A stretch of 64,000 nucleotides of DNA, from assembly GCA_947475065.1 (NCBI GenBank), contig CANJLB010000012.1:30462-94461 (forward strand), in the 5' to 3' direction. Source of the DNA: Opitutia bacterium (GTDB lineage Bacteria > Verrucomicrobiota > Verrucomicrobiia > Opitutales > Opitutaceae). Made by a program: the position numbers and the translations under genes. The notes under the pieces are model-generated. The model was given only the letters and a program-made list of their open reading frames with translations, was not told the origin of the DNA and searched no databases. Below, one piece after another: positions 54,781-62,168 of the stretch (the first letter of the stretch is position 1; every line of letters begins with the position of its first letter).

Positions 54781-56261
54781 TTGCTTGGTGCCGCCAGTTG
54801 ATGGCCGTGATCGAGCCCGAACTTGTCCCAAAGCTCCCGGAATTTGGCCTGCAACACCGCCGGGGTGAGGTCGGAAAATCCGTCGGGCAGAAACGCGTTC
54901 AGCAGATTCCGGGTGTAACGGTCACAGGCCGTGTCTCCGAGCGAGCTGCACAGGTTCGCGACTTCGCGGCAACGGTTGAGCTGCTGGCCATAGACTTGGT
55001 GGGTCGTCATCGCCGGTTGCAGCACGCGGGCCAATTGCGAGGCCAGCGTTTCGGCCGCTGTGGCCGCAATCTTCCTGGAAGACCGCAGCTTCAGGTAGAG
55101 GGCGAGCGAGAGCGCCGACCGGAGCTCACGGTTGGGCTGCGCCGCCACGGCTTCCAACACGAGGCTGGAGAGATCGGTTTCGGAGAGCGGAAACCCGGCC
55201 TTGCTCGCGACGACCACCCGCTCAACCGGGTCGGCGATGTTGAGCAGCTCCTTCCAAGGATCGCCGTGCTTCAGCCCAGCGATGTTCCACGCCTGCCGGT
55301 GCAGGGCGAGCAAAGTGCCACGGTCAATAGGGCCGCAGGCGAGGCCGGGGTGGCCGTGCGCGATGGCCAAAAACAGAGTGGTCTCCCACTTGGGGATAAG
55401 ATGCCCCTCGCCGGCTTCCTGTGCCAGAGTCATCCGTGCGGCGTGGATGCCGAGCGCGGTCCGGTAGAGCATGGAGAGCCGCCGGCTCGACAGCCTCGTG
55501 CCGCTTGCCCGCATTTGCGTTTCCAACGCCACAAAGTAGCCGCAGAGATCCGGCGGCTTGGCGCAGAGCAGCTCGAAAGTCGCGGTCGTGCGGGCCACCA
55601 AGGCCGGGACATTGACCGGGAACTCATGGCGGCCGCGAAACTGGTCGGTCAGCAGCACGTTTTTGTCGGCCTCGCTGAGGTCGCACCAGTCCGGCACCTC
55701 GATCAGAAAGCCAAACCGGTCCGCGAGCGCCGGGTCGAGCGGCTCGGCCCCGAGATAAACTTCGCCGGGGGCCTGATCATCCGTCGGTGGGGGATTCATG
55801 GCCGCCCAGCGGTAGCGGAGTTTTTCCAACTGCACCCCCTGCACCCGTTTTTCGTGGATGATGGAAAAGAGCTTGTTTTGCAGGTCAGGCCGGGTGCGGT
55901 TCAGTTCGTCAATGAAGACCACCTCGGCCTCCCAGATGGCCGTGGGGGTGCTGATGTAGTGGAGCGAGGTTTGCTGCGCATTGGGCACAGGAATGCCCAC
56001 GAGATCGTCGTAGTTCACGAGCGAGGCGTTGTAGAAGCGGTAGGTCAGCCCGAGGGCCTGGGCCAGCCGCTCCAGCAGAAAACTCTTCGCGGTGCCGTGC
56101 TTGCCGATCAGCAGCAAGGGCTCGCTGGTCGCCAGCGCCGCGAGGAGGACGGGCTCAAGCTTGTCCCAACCGAGGAGGCCCAAGGGCTTGGTCAGAAATG
56201 CTGACGGGCCCGCCACCGGGAGATTGGGTGCGACTGGTTCGGAGGCCGGGGCGGTGTTCAT
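54777..56261 (-). CDS. MoxR-type AAA+ ATPase
   Basis: A 494-aa AAA+ protein. Walker A GKHGTAKS (residues 53-60), Walker B VVFIDELNR (114-122), sensor-type WAAMNPPPTDD and arginine-finger-like LDPALADRFGFLIEVP. The C-terminal 250 residues form a helical domain without obvious catalytic motif. The MoxR group works with VWA proteins to remodel or activate targets; the VWA partner is encoded two genes downstream. The start overlaps the metK stop by 4 bases (ATGA). Confidence 0.93.
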   Translation of the reverse strand: MNTAPASEPVAPNLPVAGPSAFLTKPLGLLGWDKLEPVLLAALATSEPLLLIGKHGTAKSFLLERLAQALGLTYRFYNASLVNYDDLVGIPVPNAQQTSLHYISTPTAIWEAEVVFIDELNRTRPDLQNKLFSIIHEKRVQGVQLEKLRYRWAAMNPPPTDDQAPGEVYLGAEPLDPALADRFGFLIEVPDWCDLSEADKNVLLTDQFRGRHEFPVNVPALVARTTATFELLCAKPPDLCGYFVALETQMRASGTRLSSRRLSMLYRTALGIHAARMTLAQEAGEGHLIPKWETTLFLAIAHGHPGLACGPIDRGTLLALHRQAWNIAGLKHGDPWKELLNIADPVERVVVASKAGFPLSETDLSSLVLEAVAAQPNRELRSALSLALYLKLRSSRKIAATAAETLASQLARVLQPAMTTHQVYGQQLNRCREVANLCSSLGDTACDRYTRNLLNAFLPDGFSDLTPAVLQAKFRELWDKFGLDHGHQLAAPSK

Positions 56262-57394
56262 GCGCGGCTCCTTTCAGACGAGTGAATCGCTTCGCTAGAT
56301 TCCCACGGCAGGTCGGGCTTGCCGAAATGCCCGTAGTTGGTCGTCGCGGAATAGATCGGCCGCAGAAGGTTGAAGCGTTCGATAATAGCACCGGGCCGGC
56401 CGTCGAACTGCGCCGCAAACTTCGCGGCGGCGACATCATCACCAGTTCCGCGAGTGTCCACGAGAAATGAAACGGGCCGTGCCACGCCAATGGCGTAGGC
56501 AACCTGAACCTCAGCCGTCTCGGCCAGTCCTTGCTGCACAATCTGCCGCGCCACCCAGCGCGCAAAGTAGGCCGCGCTGCGGTCAACCTTGGACGGATCT
56601 TTGCCTGAAAATGCGCCACCGCCATGCCGGGCATAGCCGCCATAGGTGTCGACGATGATTTTCCGACCTGTGACGCCACAATCGCCTTCGGGGCCACCGA
56701 CATCAAAGACGCCGGTGGGGTTGATGTGGGTCTGAATGCGGTCGTGATGCCAGGAGCCGAGTGCGACCGGCAGAAGGGTGCCGCGCACCCAGGCGCGCAA
56801 CTGGTCCTGTTCAAAGCCGGCGGCGTGCTGGGTGGAGACGACCACATCGGTGACTTCCACGGGATGTGTGCCCTCGTAGCGGACGGTGACCTGGGATTTG
56901 GCGTCGGGACGGAGCCAGGACACCTCGTTGGCTTTGCGGACTTGGGCGAGCTGGCGCGTGAGCGCGTGGGCGAGCGCAATCGGCAATGGCATCAGTTCCG
57001 GGGTTTCGCGGCAGGCGAACCCGAACATGAGACCTTGGTCACCCGCGCCCTGCGTGAGGCCATGCCCGACACCGCGCGCGATGTCCGGGGGCTGTTTGCC
57101 GATGAGATTGGTGATCTCCACCCCGTTGGCGTGGAAACGGCGCGCGGGATCGGTGTAGCCAATGTCGTGGATCACCCGGCGCACGACGGTGTCCACGTCA
57201 ATGGCGGCCGTGCTGGTCACTTCACCTGCGACCACGACATGATCGTCTTTAACGAGGGTCTCGATGGCCACGCGGGCCAAGGGATCGAGCGCCAACCAGG
57301 CATCGAGCAGCGCGTCGGAAATGCCGTCGGCAACTTTGTCGGGATGACCTTCGGAGACGGACTCCGAGGTGAAATGGGAGGAGCGAGCGCTCAT
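56258..57394 (-). CDS. metK: S-adenosylmethionine synthetase (canonical type)
   Basis: A 378-aa methionine adenosyltransferase that makes SAM from methionine and ATP. All active motifs are intact: FTSESVSEGHPDKVAD (His17, Asp19), GAGDQGLMFGFA, WLRPDAKSQVTVRY, GGPEGDCGVTGRKIIVDTYG, then GGGAFSGKDPSKVDRSAAY. It ends FGKPDLPWESSEA. Being cargo of an island, it is probably not the housekeeping copy. The start codon overlaps the upstream 84-aa gene's stop by one base, and its stop overlaps moxR. Confidence 0.96.
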   Translation of the reverse strand: MSARSSHFTSESVSEGHPDKVADGISDALLDAWLALDPLARVAIETLVKDDHVVVAGEVTSTAAIDVDTVVRRVIHDIGYTDPARRFHANGVEITNLIGKQPPDIARGVGHGLTQGAGDQGLMFGFACRETPELMPLPIALAHALTRQLAQVRKANEVSWLRPDAKSQVTVRYEGTHPVEVTDVVVSTQHAAGFEQDQLRAWVRGTLLPVALGSWHHDRIQTHINPTGVFDVGGPEGDCGVTGRKIIVDTYGGYARHGGGAFSGKDPSKVDRSAAYFARWVARQIVQQGLAETAEVQVAYAIGVARPVSFLVDTRGTGDDVAAAKFAAQFDGRPGAIIERFNLLRPIYSATTNYGHFGKPDLPWESSEAIHSSERSRA

Positions 57395-57648
57395 CAGGCG
57401 GCCCTCCTTTCCTGTGACATTCGGCTCGGCTCGCCCAGCCGGGCGTGCAGTTCGAGATGGGCGAGGGCGAGGTCGCGGAGCTCACGGGCCTTGGTCAGGC
57501 AGCTCGTGCCGAGGGATTCACGGATGCGATCCTTGGTGTGATCCGGGCGGTGGAGCGAGAAATGAACCCACCAAGTCCCATTGTTGTTAAACAGGTGATG
57601 GTTCAGGTTCCGCTGGTTGGTGCGGATGGCGAGGGTGCTGGTGGACAT
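57394..57648 (-). CDS. Small protein resembling an integrase N-terminal domain, first gene of the operon
   Basis: 84 aa from ATG 57648. It reads LNHHLFNNNGTWWVHFSLHR, then RIRESLGTSCLTKARELRDL, the pattern of tyrosine-integrase N-terminal DNA-binding domains (beta-strands, then S-L-G-T-x-x-x-x-A-R-x-x-R-D), with no catalytic domain. It may be a small DNA-binding regulator of the operon or a leftover of an integrase recruited as leader. The stop TGA shares its last base with the metK ATG. Confidence 0.7.
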   Translation of the reverse strand: MSTSTLAIRTNQRNLNHHLFNNNGTWWVHFSLHRPDHTKDRIRESLGTSCLTKARELRDLALAHLELHARLGEPSRMSQERRAA

Positions 57649-57693
57649 GAGGTGGTTCGATGACCACACACAGCACCTCGGGAGATTTTGGTT

Positions 57694-57743
57694 GATCGGG
57701 GCGTTCGCCCGATCCACATCGCACGGGGCAGCGAGCCCCGCAC
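57694..57743. promoter_or_regulatory. Two adjacent GC-rich hairpins upstream of the MetK/MoxR operon
   Basis: GATCGGGGCG with CGCCCGATC (57694-57714, one bulge) and CGGGGC with GCCCCG (57724-57740) lie 46-95 bases upstream of the first gene. There is no U-tract. They could be operators, part of a leader RNA, or an inserted repeat pair. I see no match to a known SAM or SAH riboswitch consensus. Confidence 0.45.
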
Positions 57744-57947
57744 TATCCACCGTGGCTTCTCCAAGCTCGGTTGGCTGACCCTCCTAGCAGGTCTATTCAT
57801 GATGCAGCGTGTTTTCTAAGAACGGGGCTGAGCATCAGCACAGGCTGCGAAAGTTCAAGCAGAATTTGCGGCTATGACACAGATCGGTTTTTGCCTCCGT
57901 TTCCCGTGCCCACCAGTGGCGACCGCATCACTAGGCCGTCCTCGCGC

Positions 57948-58337
57948 TCAAACCCCTTGATGCACGCGGGAGCGAAAGTCGCCGACCTTCTCCAGCCGAG
58001 GGGGAGCACAATGACTGACACCGAGTTCGTCCCCGGTGACGTAGTAAATCGCATCCTGCTTGAAGTCGCCGCCGATTTTGCAGGCATCGTCAAAGCCGAT
58101 TGCCACTGCCCAGCCGGGCTCGGCGTGGTTGGTAGTCGGGGAGAAACCGGTGAGCCGCCGCACCCATTGCACTCGTCCTCGTAGCTCCGTCTCCAAGGCA
58201 CGGTCGGCCTTCTGGTTTTCGGTATCAGTCCAGACTTCACCCGGCGGTGAGTAGGCGGTGATGATGGCGAACTCGCTGGGCCAATCATCCCAACTGCCCT
58301 CTTGGCGGAAGTGGGTCTCAAAGTAGGCGGGGTGCAT
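57948..58337 (-). CDS. DUF3293 protein
   Basis: A 129-aa protein starting MHPAYFETHFRQEGSWDDWP, with EFAIITAYSPPGEVWTDTEN, AEPGWAVAIGFDDACKIGGD and KQDAIYYVTGDELGV. The F-x-I-I-T-A-x-x-P, the EPGWAV block and the F-x-QDA-I-Y pattern mark DUF3293. Function unknown. It is divergent from the 94-aa gene at 58439; the 101 bases between presumably hold both promoters. Confidence 0.8.
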   Translation of the reverse strand: MHPAYFETHFRQEGSWDDWPSEFAIITAYSPPGEVWTDTENQKADRALETELRGRVQWVRRLTGFSPTTNHAEPGWAVAIGFDDACKIGGDFKQDAIYYVTGDELGVSHCAPPRLEKVGDFRSRVHQGV

Positions 58338-58438
58338 GTGCGGCAGAAAACTCGAACACCTCTTGAAGTCCAACCGTTTTGTCCCGTGGCCGGTGGTATT
58401 TCGCTTCTTTGAGAGGCAGAAATGCGGTAGGCTTGTCC

Positions 58439-58723
58439 ATGAAAGTCTACCAGCTCCACATTGGCTCCAATTCTCCCGACGGCCGCATCTCACCAGAAAC
58501 CGAGTCCTCCATTCAGGCCGCCGTCAGCAAGGAGTTCCCGTCGTTCAGTCTCCTGCGGGGGAAAGGTTTCTTCCGTGGACAGGCCGAGGAGCTGCTCATC
58601 GTCAAGATTGCAACCAACCAGGAAGAGGTGGTCTACCAACTCGCCTCGACCCTGCGTGAGGCGATGAATCAGGACGGCATCGGCGTCGAGCATGATGGAC
58701 GCTACAACCGCGTCACATGCTGA
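58439..58723 (+). CDS. Unknown 94-aa protein
   Basis: Starts MKVYQLHIGSNSPDGRISPE; contains KEFPSFSLLRGKGFFRGQAE, ELLIVKIATNQEEVVYQLAS and LREAMNQDGIGVEHDGRYN. A small alpha/beta protein by composition, without recognisable family. It is divergent from the DUF3293 gene and may be its partner. No membrane or signal segment. Confidence 0.6.
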   Translation: MKVYQLHIGSNSPDGRISPETESSIQAAVSKEFPSFSLLRGKGFFRGQAEELLIVKIATNQEEVVYQLASTLREAMNQDGIGVEHDGRYNRVTC

Positions 58724-58850
58724 TCCCCCTGCGCCAACCTTGGCAGCGCAGCGTCTGGCGGGGCGTGGCAGGCCGCGCCAAAAGAAGTGGGCTGGGGCCG
58801 TTTTCCAAAAGCCCAACGGCGGTTGGGCCGGAAGTCTGACGTTGGGTTCG

Positions 58851-59054
58851 CTATTTTGGCTGCCGGGGATCAAAGCCAAGCCACGCGACAATCCGAGCAC
58901 GGGCCTTGCTGGTGGGCTGGTGACGGTTGCCCTCCCAGCAAACGAGGGTTGCCAGCCAAACCCCCATTTGGGCAGCAACTTGCCGCTGCGTCAGGCCAAG
59001 CTCGGCACGCCTTTTGTGGACGTGTTCGCCGATGGTCTTGGGGTCGGTCGGCAA
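58851..59054 (-). CDS. XRE-family helix-turn-helix regulator
   Basis: About 67 aa from a TTG at 59054 with AGG nearby (a longer TTG start at 59132 is possible). Core: KTIGEHVHKRRAELGLTQRQ, VAAQMGVWLATLVCWEGNRH, QPTSKARARIVAWLGF, a lambda-repressor-type DNA-binding domain with the W-E-x-N-R-x-x-P motif. Small XRE proteins of this kind are common on islands. Start codon uncertain. Confidence 0.7.
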   Translation of the reverse strand: MPTDPKTIGEHVHKRRAELGLTQRQVAAQMGVWLATLVCWEGNRHQPTSKARARIVAWLGFDPRQPK

Positions 59055-59127
59055 GGGAGACCTGACGATGCTTGAAACCCTGCACCAAGCCGGCCTTTTG
59101 ACCGTGATCTTGCGTTCACAAAAAGCC

Positions 59128-59343
59128 AACAACTCGCAGTGGTGCCGGGACTGGTATGGAGCCTACCCCGGCGGTCGTGTGACAGATCCGAGTGGGCCCG
59201 CTTCGGGCTCCAACCGCGTCGATCGCGGTGGCAGTTGGAACGTCGAGGCGGCGGGTGCACGCTCCGCGAACCGCGGCATGTTCTCGCCCGGCGACCGCGC
59301 CTACCATATTGGCTTCCGCCTCGCCCTTAGTGCTGTCCGGTAG
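59128..59343 (+). pseudogene. C-terminal fragment of a formylglycine-generating-enzyme (FGE-sulfatase) domain
   Basis: About 70 codons reading QWCRDWYGAYPGGRVTDPSG, then RVDRGGSWNVEAAGARSANR and YHIGFRLALSA, the usual end of FGE-sulfatase (SUMF1-type) domains. Everything before WCRDW is missing, and the upstream frame is antisense to the XRE gene. So it is a truncated gene. The same fold is used by targets of diversity-generating retroelements, but no reverse transcriptase or template repeat is visible. Confidence 0.75.
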
Positions 59344-59383
59344 TGGCGTGAGCAAACGAGCGGACGGTGGCGCGGGGCTGGCA

Positions 59384-59502
59384 GCCGTTGCGTCTGCGCA
59401 CTGGCGGCCAGGCGCGAGCCGCCGGTCGCGGGCCCATTCGACGTGCTCAGGGCAGGCGAGTTACGGGGCGCGTTGGCCTATTCGACACGCTCATGGCAGG
59501 CG
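59384..59502. repeat. Composite intergenic repeat, copy 1
   Basis: 59384-59423 and 59458-59478 match 61752-61791 and 61802-61822 with one mismatch each. Between and after them lie two copies of the 26-bp repeat (59433-59458 and 59477-59502). The region 59344-59684 holds no gene, only these repeats and the upstream region of the next gene. Confidence 0.8.
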
Positions 59503-59684
59503 GAGGCGTTGTGACGGGCTGAACCCTGCCCTGTCGGCCTTGACGATGTCGAGGATTGGGGCGAAGTTGTCGGCGTCGTGAACCCTACCCCAGATCTGCC
59601 CTACCCCCCAACCAAGGGAGACGGGCTCCCGCCGGCATTGCCCTTGACAGCCACATCGAAAGTATCATAGCAGAATTGCTCACG

Positions 59685-60512
59685 ATGAAAATACTCAGAA
59701 ACCTTGCCCTCGCTTTGTTGCCGCTGCTCGCCGCGGCCCGTCTCTCCGCGCAGTTTTCCGCGGCGGTGCTCGCGAACAATCCGGTAGGATATTGGCAACT
59801 CGACGAAACGAGCGGGACCACGGCGGTCGACGCTTCGGGCAACGGGCTGACGGGCACGTACCACGGGACGCCGTCATTTGCGCAAATCGGCGCGCTGGCC
59901 CCAACCGACAGCGCGGTGGCGTTTTCCAGCGCCTCCTCGTTTATGAGCGCGGCCCTGCCGTCGTCGCTGCTCGGCAGCGGCGCCAAAACTGTCGCGCTCT
60001 GGGTCAACCCGTCGAATATCGCCAACAACGCGCTGTTTTTCATGGGCAACGCGCCGGGCGGCGGAGGCTCGGGCCAGTCGTTCCGCTTCACCACCGACGG
60101 CAGCGGCAACCTGATGCTCGATGTTTCCAGCGGGGTGCAGAGCTCCAACGTCGCCATCACGCTGAACAACTGGAACTACGTATTCGCCGAGTGGAACGGC
60201 ACCAACTACCAGGTCGGCACAGTCGCCGACGGCATAGTCAACCGCTTCACCCTGAGCGGAATCTCGGCCACGGCCAATCTCGTGAGCTCCGGCGGCGAGA
60301 TCGACATCGCGCGCAACGCTGTGGGCGGCGGCGGGGTGAGCGCCACGGCGATCTTCGACGATGTCGCCGTCTACAATTCCGCGCTGTCGGACACCCAACT
60401 GCTCACGCAGTTCAACGCCTCGGTCGTGCCCGAGCCGTCGGCCTACGCGGCCCTCGCCGGCGCGGCCATGCTGGCGGTCGCGTGCCTCCGCCGCCGGCGT
60501 GCGACGGTTTGA
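59685..60512 (+). CDS. Exported LamG-like protein with PEP-CTERM sorting signal
   Basis: A 275-aa protein. Signal peptide (MKILRNLALALLPLLAAARL, cut after LSA), then a concanavalin/LamG-type domain (VLANNPVGYWQLDETSGTTA, GNGLTGTYHG, SGAKTVALWVNPSN, LNNWNYVFAEWNGTNY, FDDVAVYNSALSDTQL). The C-terminal PEP-CTERM signal is VPEPSAYAALAGAAML plus a span and an RRRR tail. Such proteins are exported and processed by exosortase, which would have to be elsewhere on the chromosome. Likely binds carbohydrate. Confidence 0.93.
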   Translation: MKILRNLALALLPLLAAARLSAQFSAAVLANNPVGYWQLDETSGTTAVDASGNGLTGTYHGTPSFAQIGALAPTDSAVAFSSASSFMSAALPSSLLGSGAKTVALWVNPSNIANNALFFMGNAPGGGGSGQSFRFTTDGSGNLMLDVSSGVQSSNVAITLNNWNYVFAEWNGTNYQVGTVADGIVNRFTLSGISATANLVSSGGEIDIARNAVGGGGVSATAIFDDVAVYNSALSDTQLLTQFNASVVPEPSAYAALAGAAMLAVACLRRRRATV

Positions 60513-61077
60513 CGACGGCTGACGACGGGGCTACCGCCCACAGATTTGATTAACCCGGCCGGCCCAAAGTTGCGGCTGGATGGATGAGGTTTCTGATCGC
60601 CGCCGAAGCCTGCCTTAACTGGCAAGGAACCGGTCGATGCGGGCCAGTATCCCCATCGCGGCCCATTACGCGGAACATGCCGGTGATGCTCGGGCCGACG
60701 TTGGTATACCTCGTGTTAACTGATGCGCTCGCACGCCCCGACGGCCTGACCCTCTCGGCTTGGCTTGATTTTCGGAGCAACTGTCTTGTTTTTAAGTGAG
60801 AGGAGGGGCGTCGGCGAAGGCGCAGTTGAGGAAGACCAGTAGCTTTCGCGCGGCGGCGACGGAGCGCCGCCCTCCGAACCAGAAGTCTGATTCTCTCGAG
60901 ACGTTGGGAGGAGGCGGCAAGACACATGCACCGGAACGGGGCGTGGGCCCCTCGCCCACAACCTCGATCAGTCCCGAGCGCCCAGCAGTTCCTCGGCGTG
61001 GGCGAGCGCGCTTTTGGCGTTGCGGTCGCCGAGCATATCAGCGACGACGCGTGCAGCGTGGGGCGTCACGTTGGGTC
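60513..61077. other. Stretch without a convincing gene
   Basis: About 560 bases. Several antisense and broken frames exist but none has a plausible start, ribosome site or family. A short minus-strand stretch near 60979-61040 reads like the end of a gene (AKSALAHAEELLGARD then stop) and may be a remnant. Confidence 0.5.
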
Positions 61078-61728
61078 GTGTATCCGATCCTCATCGGCGT
61101 GATCTGCTTATTGCTTTCGCAGATACACGGAACCATTGGGTCCGTGCAGATACAGGTGAAGCGCAGCGTGGAAGGCATCAAGCTCCGCTCCATTGGTCAG
61201 TCGATGCTCTCCGATGAGGCCACGCACCCTGGCGCGCTGACCTCGGGCGACCTACCTGATGTGTATGCCGTTGCAGCCCGACTCGCCCGTGACGGAGAGA
61301 TGACTGACCCCTCGGTATGGTTCTCAAAAATTGACCAGAACTATCCTGCGCCGCGTGAGATGCCGCAATCAATACTTGATCCTGTTCCCGCCGCCGGTGG
61401 CGTTGCCCCCATCAATCCAATATTTCAAGGAATGACGCCCGCAGTCGCCGTCGCGCTTTTCCCTGCTGGTACAAATTTTGACCGGTTGCCGGGGACGACA
61501 CCACTCGCCTGGACGCGCGGACTCCAACCTGACGGCAACTGGTCGAAAAGCTTAGGCACCTATGGCGACTGGGGCGGGCACATCGTATTTCTCAATGGGT
61601 CGATCCAATCCCTCCAAGGCAGTATTAGCGGCAAACTCACCTCCTACGGCAATGGAAAGCCGACGAGCAACATTCAGGAAGCGCTGCCGCCGGGGACGCG
61701 CATCAGCGAGTTCAAGCCGGGGAAGTGA
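61078..61728 (+). CDS. Pseudopilin-like protein with degenerate N-terminus
   Basis: About 216 aa from a GTG at 61078; the start is uncertain. One hydrophobic segment (PILIGVICLLLSQIHGTIG) is followed by VYAVAARLARDGEMTDPSVW, PLAWTRGLQPDGNWSKSLGT and GDWGGHIVFLNGSIQSLQG. The G-G-H-I-V-F-L-x-G end is typical of Verrucomicrobiota pseudopilin-type (DUF1559-like) proteins. The normal type IV prepilin leader (GFTLIELLVV) is missing, so it is either a diverged member or a pseudogene whose 5' end was replaced. Confidence 0.6.
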   Translation: MYPILIGVICLLLSQIHGTIGSVQIQVKRSVEGIKLRSIGQSMLSDEATHPGALTSGDLPDVYAVAARLARDGEMTDPSVWFSKIDQNYPAPREMPQSILDPVPAAGGVAPINPIFQGMTPAVAVALFPAGTNFDRLPGTTPLAWTRGLQPDGNWSKSLGTYGDWGGHIVFLNGSIQSLQGSISGKLTSYGNGKPTSNIQEALPPGTRISEFKPGK

Positions 61729-62168
61729 GACGCGGGCCGCCGGGAGCGGGCGCCGTTGCGTCTGCGCACTGGCGGCCAGGCGCGTGCCGCCAGGAGCGGC
61801 CGAGTTACGGGGCTCGTTGGCCGGGCGTTGTAGCGGGTGCGATGCGCGGCGGGGAGGCGGATGGACAGAATACCACCCATCCGGCCTCAAAACGTGTGGA
61901 AACAGGAATCGGCTGCGGGACTGCGAGGCCCACGACTGCGGCGGTGGCCTGCGCGATTAGACGAGGTAAAAGAAAGGAAGGGCGCGCGGTGTATGGGAGG
62001 CCGACAAGGTCAGCGGGAGGATCAAGGGGCAGTCATAGAGAGATGAACCGGTTGAAGCGCGCGAGCGAATGTCCCAAAAGAGCGACCTCGCCGGTTCGAA
62101 ATCGAGCCACGTTTGCGATGGGGTGCCGGTCCCCCACCCTCGCGTGGGCGGAGGCCCAGTGTGGCCCC
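61729..62168. other. Non-coding stretch between the pseudopilin-like gene and the integrase
   Basis: Holds the second copy of the composite repeat (61752-61822). The rest shows only shadow frames. The integrase stop lies at its right end. Confidence 0.55.
61752..61822. repeat. Composite intergenic repeat, copy 2
   Basis: Two blocks (61752-61791, 61802-61822) match copy 1 at 59384-59478; the 24-base difference in length is the 26-bp element present only in copy 1. Both copies lie just downstream of a gene's 3' end. Confidence 0.8.

Noticed and set aside
57649..57840. SAM or SAH riboswitch upstream of the metK operon
   Set aside because: Hairpins exist but the conserved core strings of known SAM/SAH classes are not recognisable.
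59128..59343. Active diversity-generating retroelement target
   Set aside because: No reverse transcriptase gene and no template repeat found in the window; the domain is truncated.
60550..60927. 125-codon minus-strand frame downstream of the PEP-CTERM gene
   Set aside because: No start signal, odd composition (many Arg/Pro), no family; treated as non-coding.
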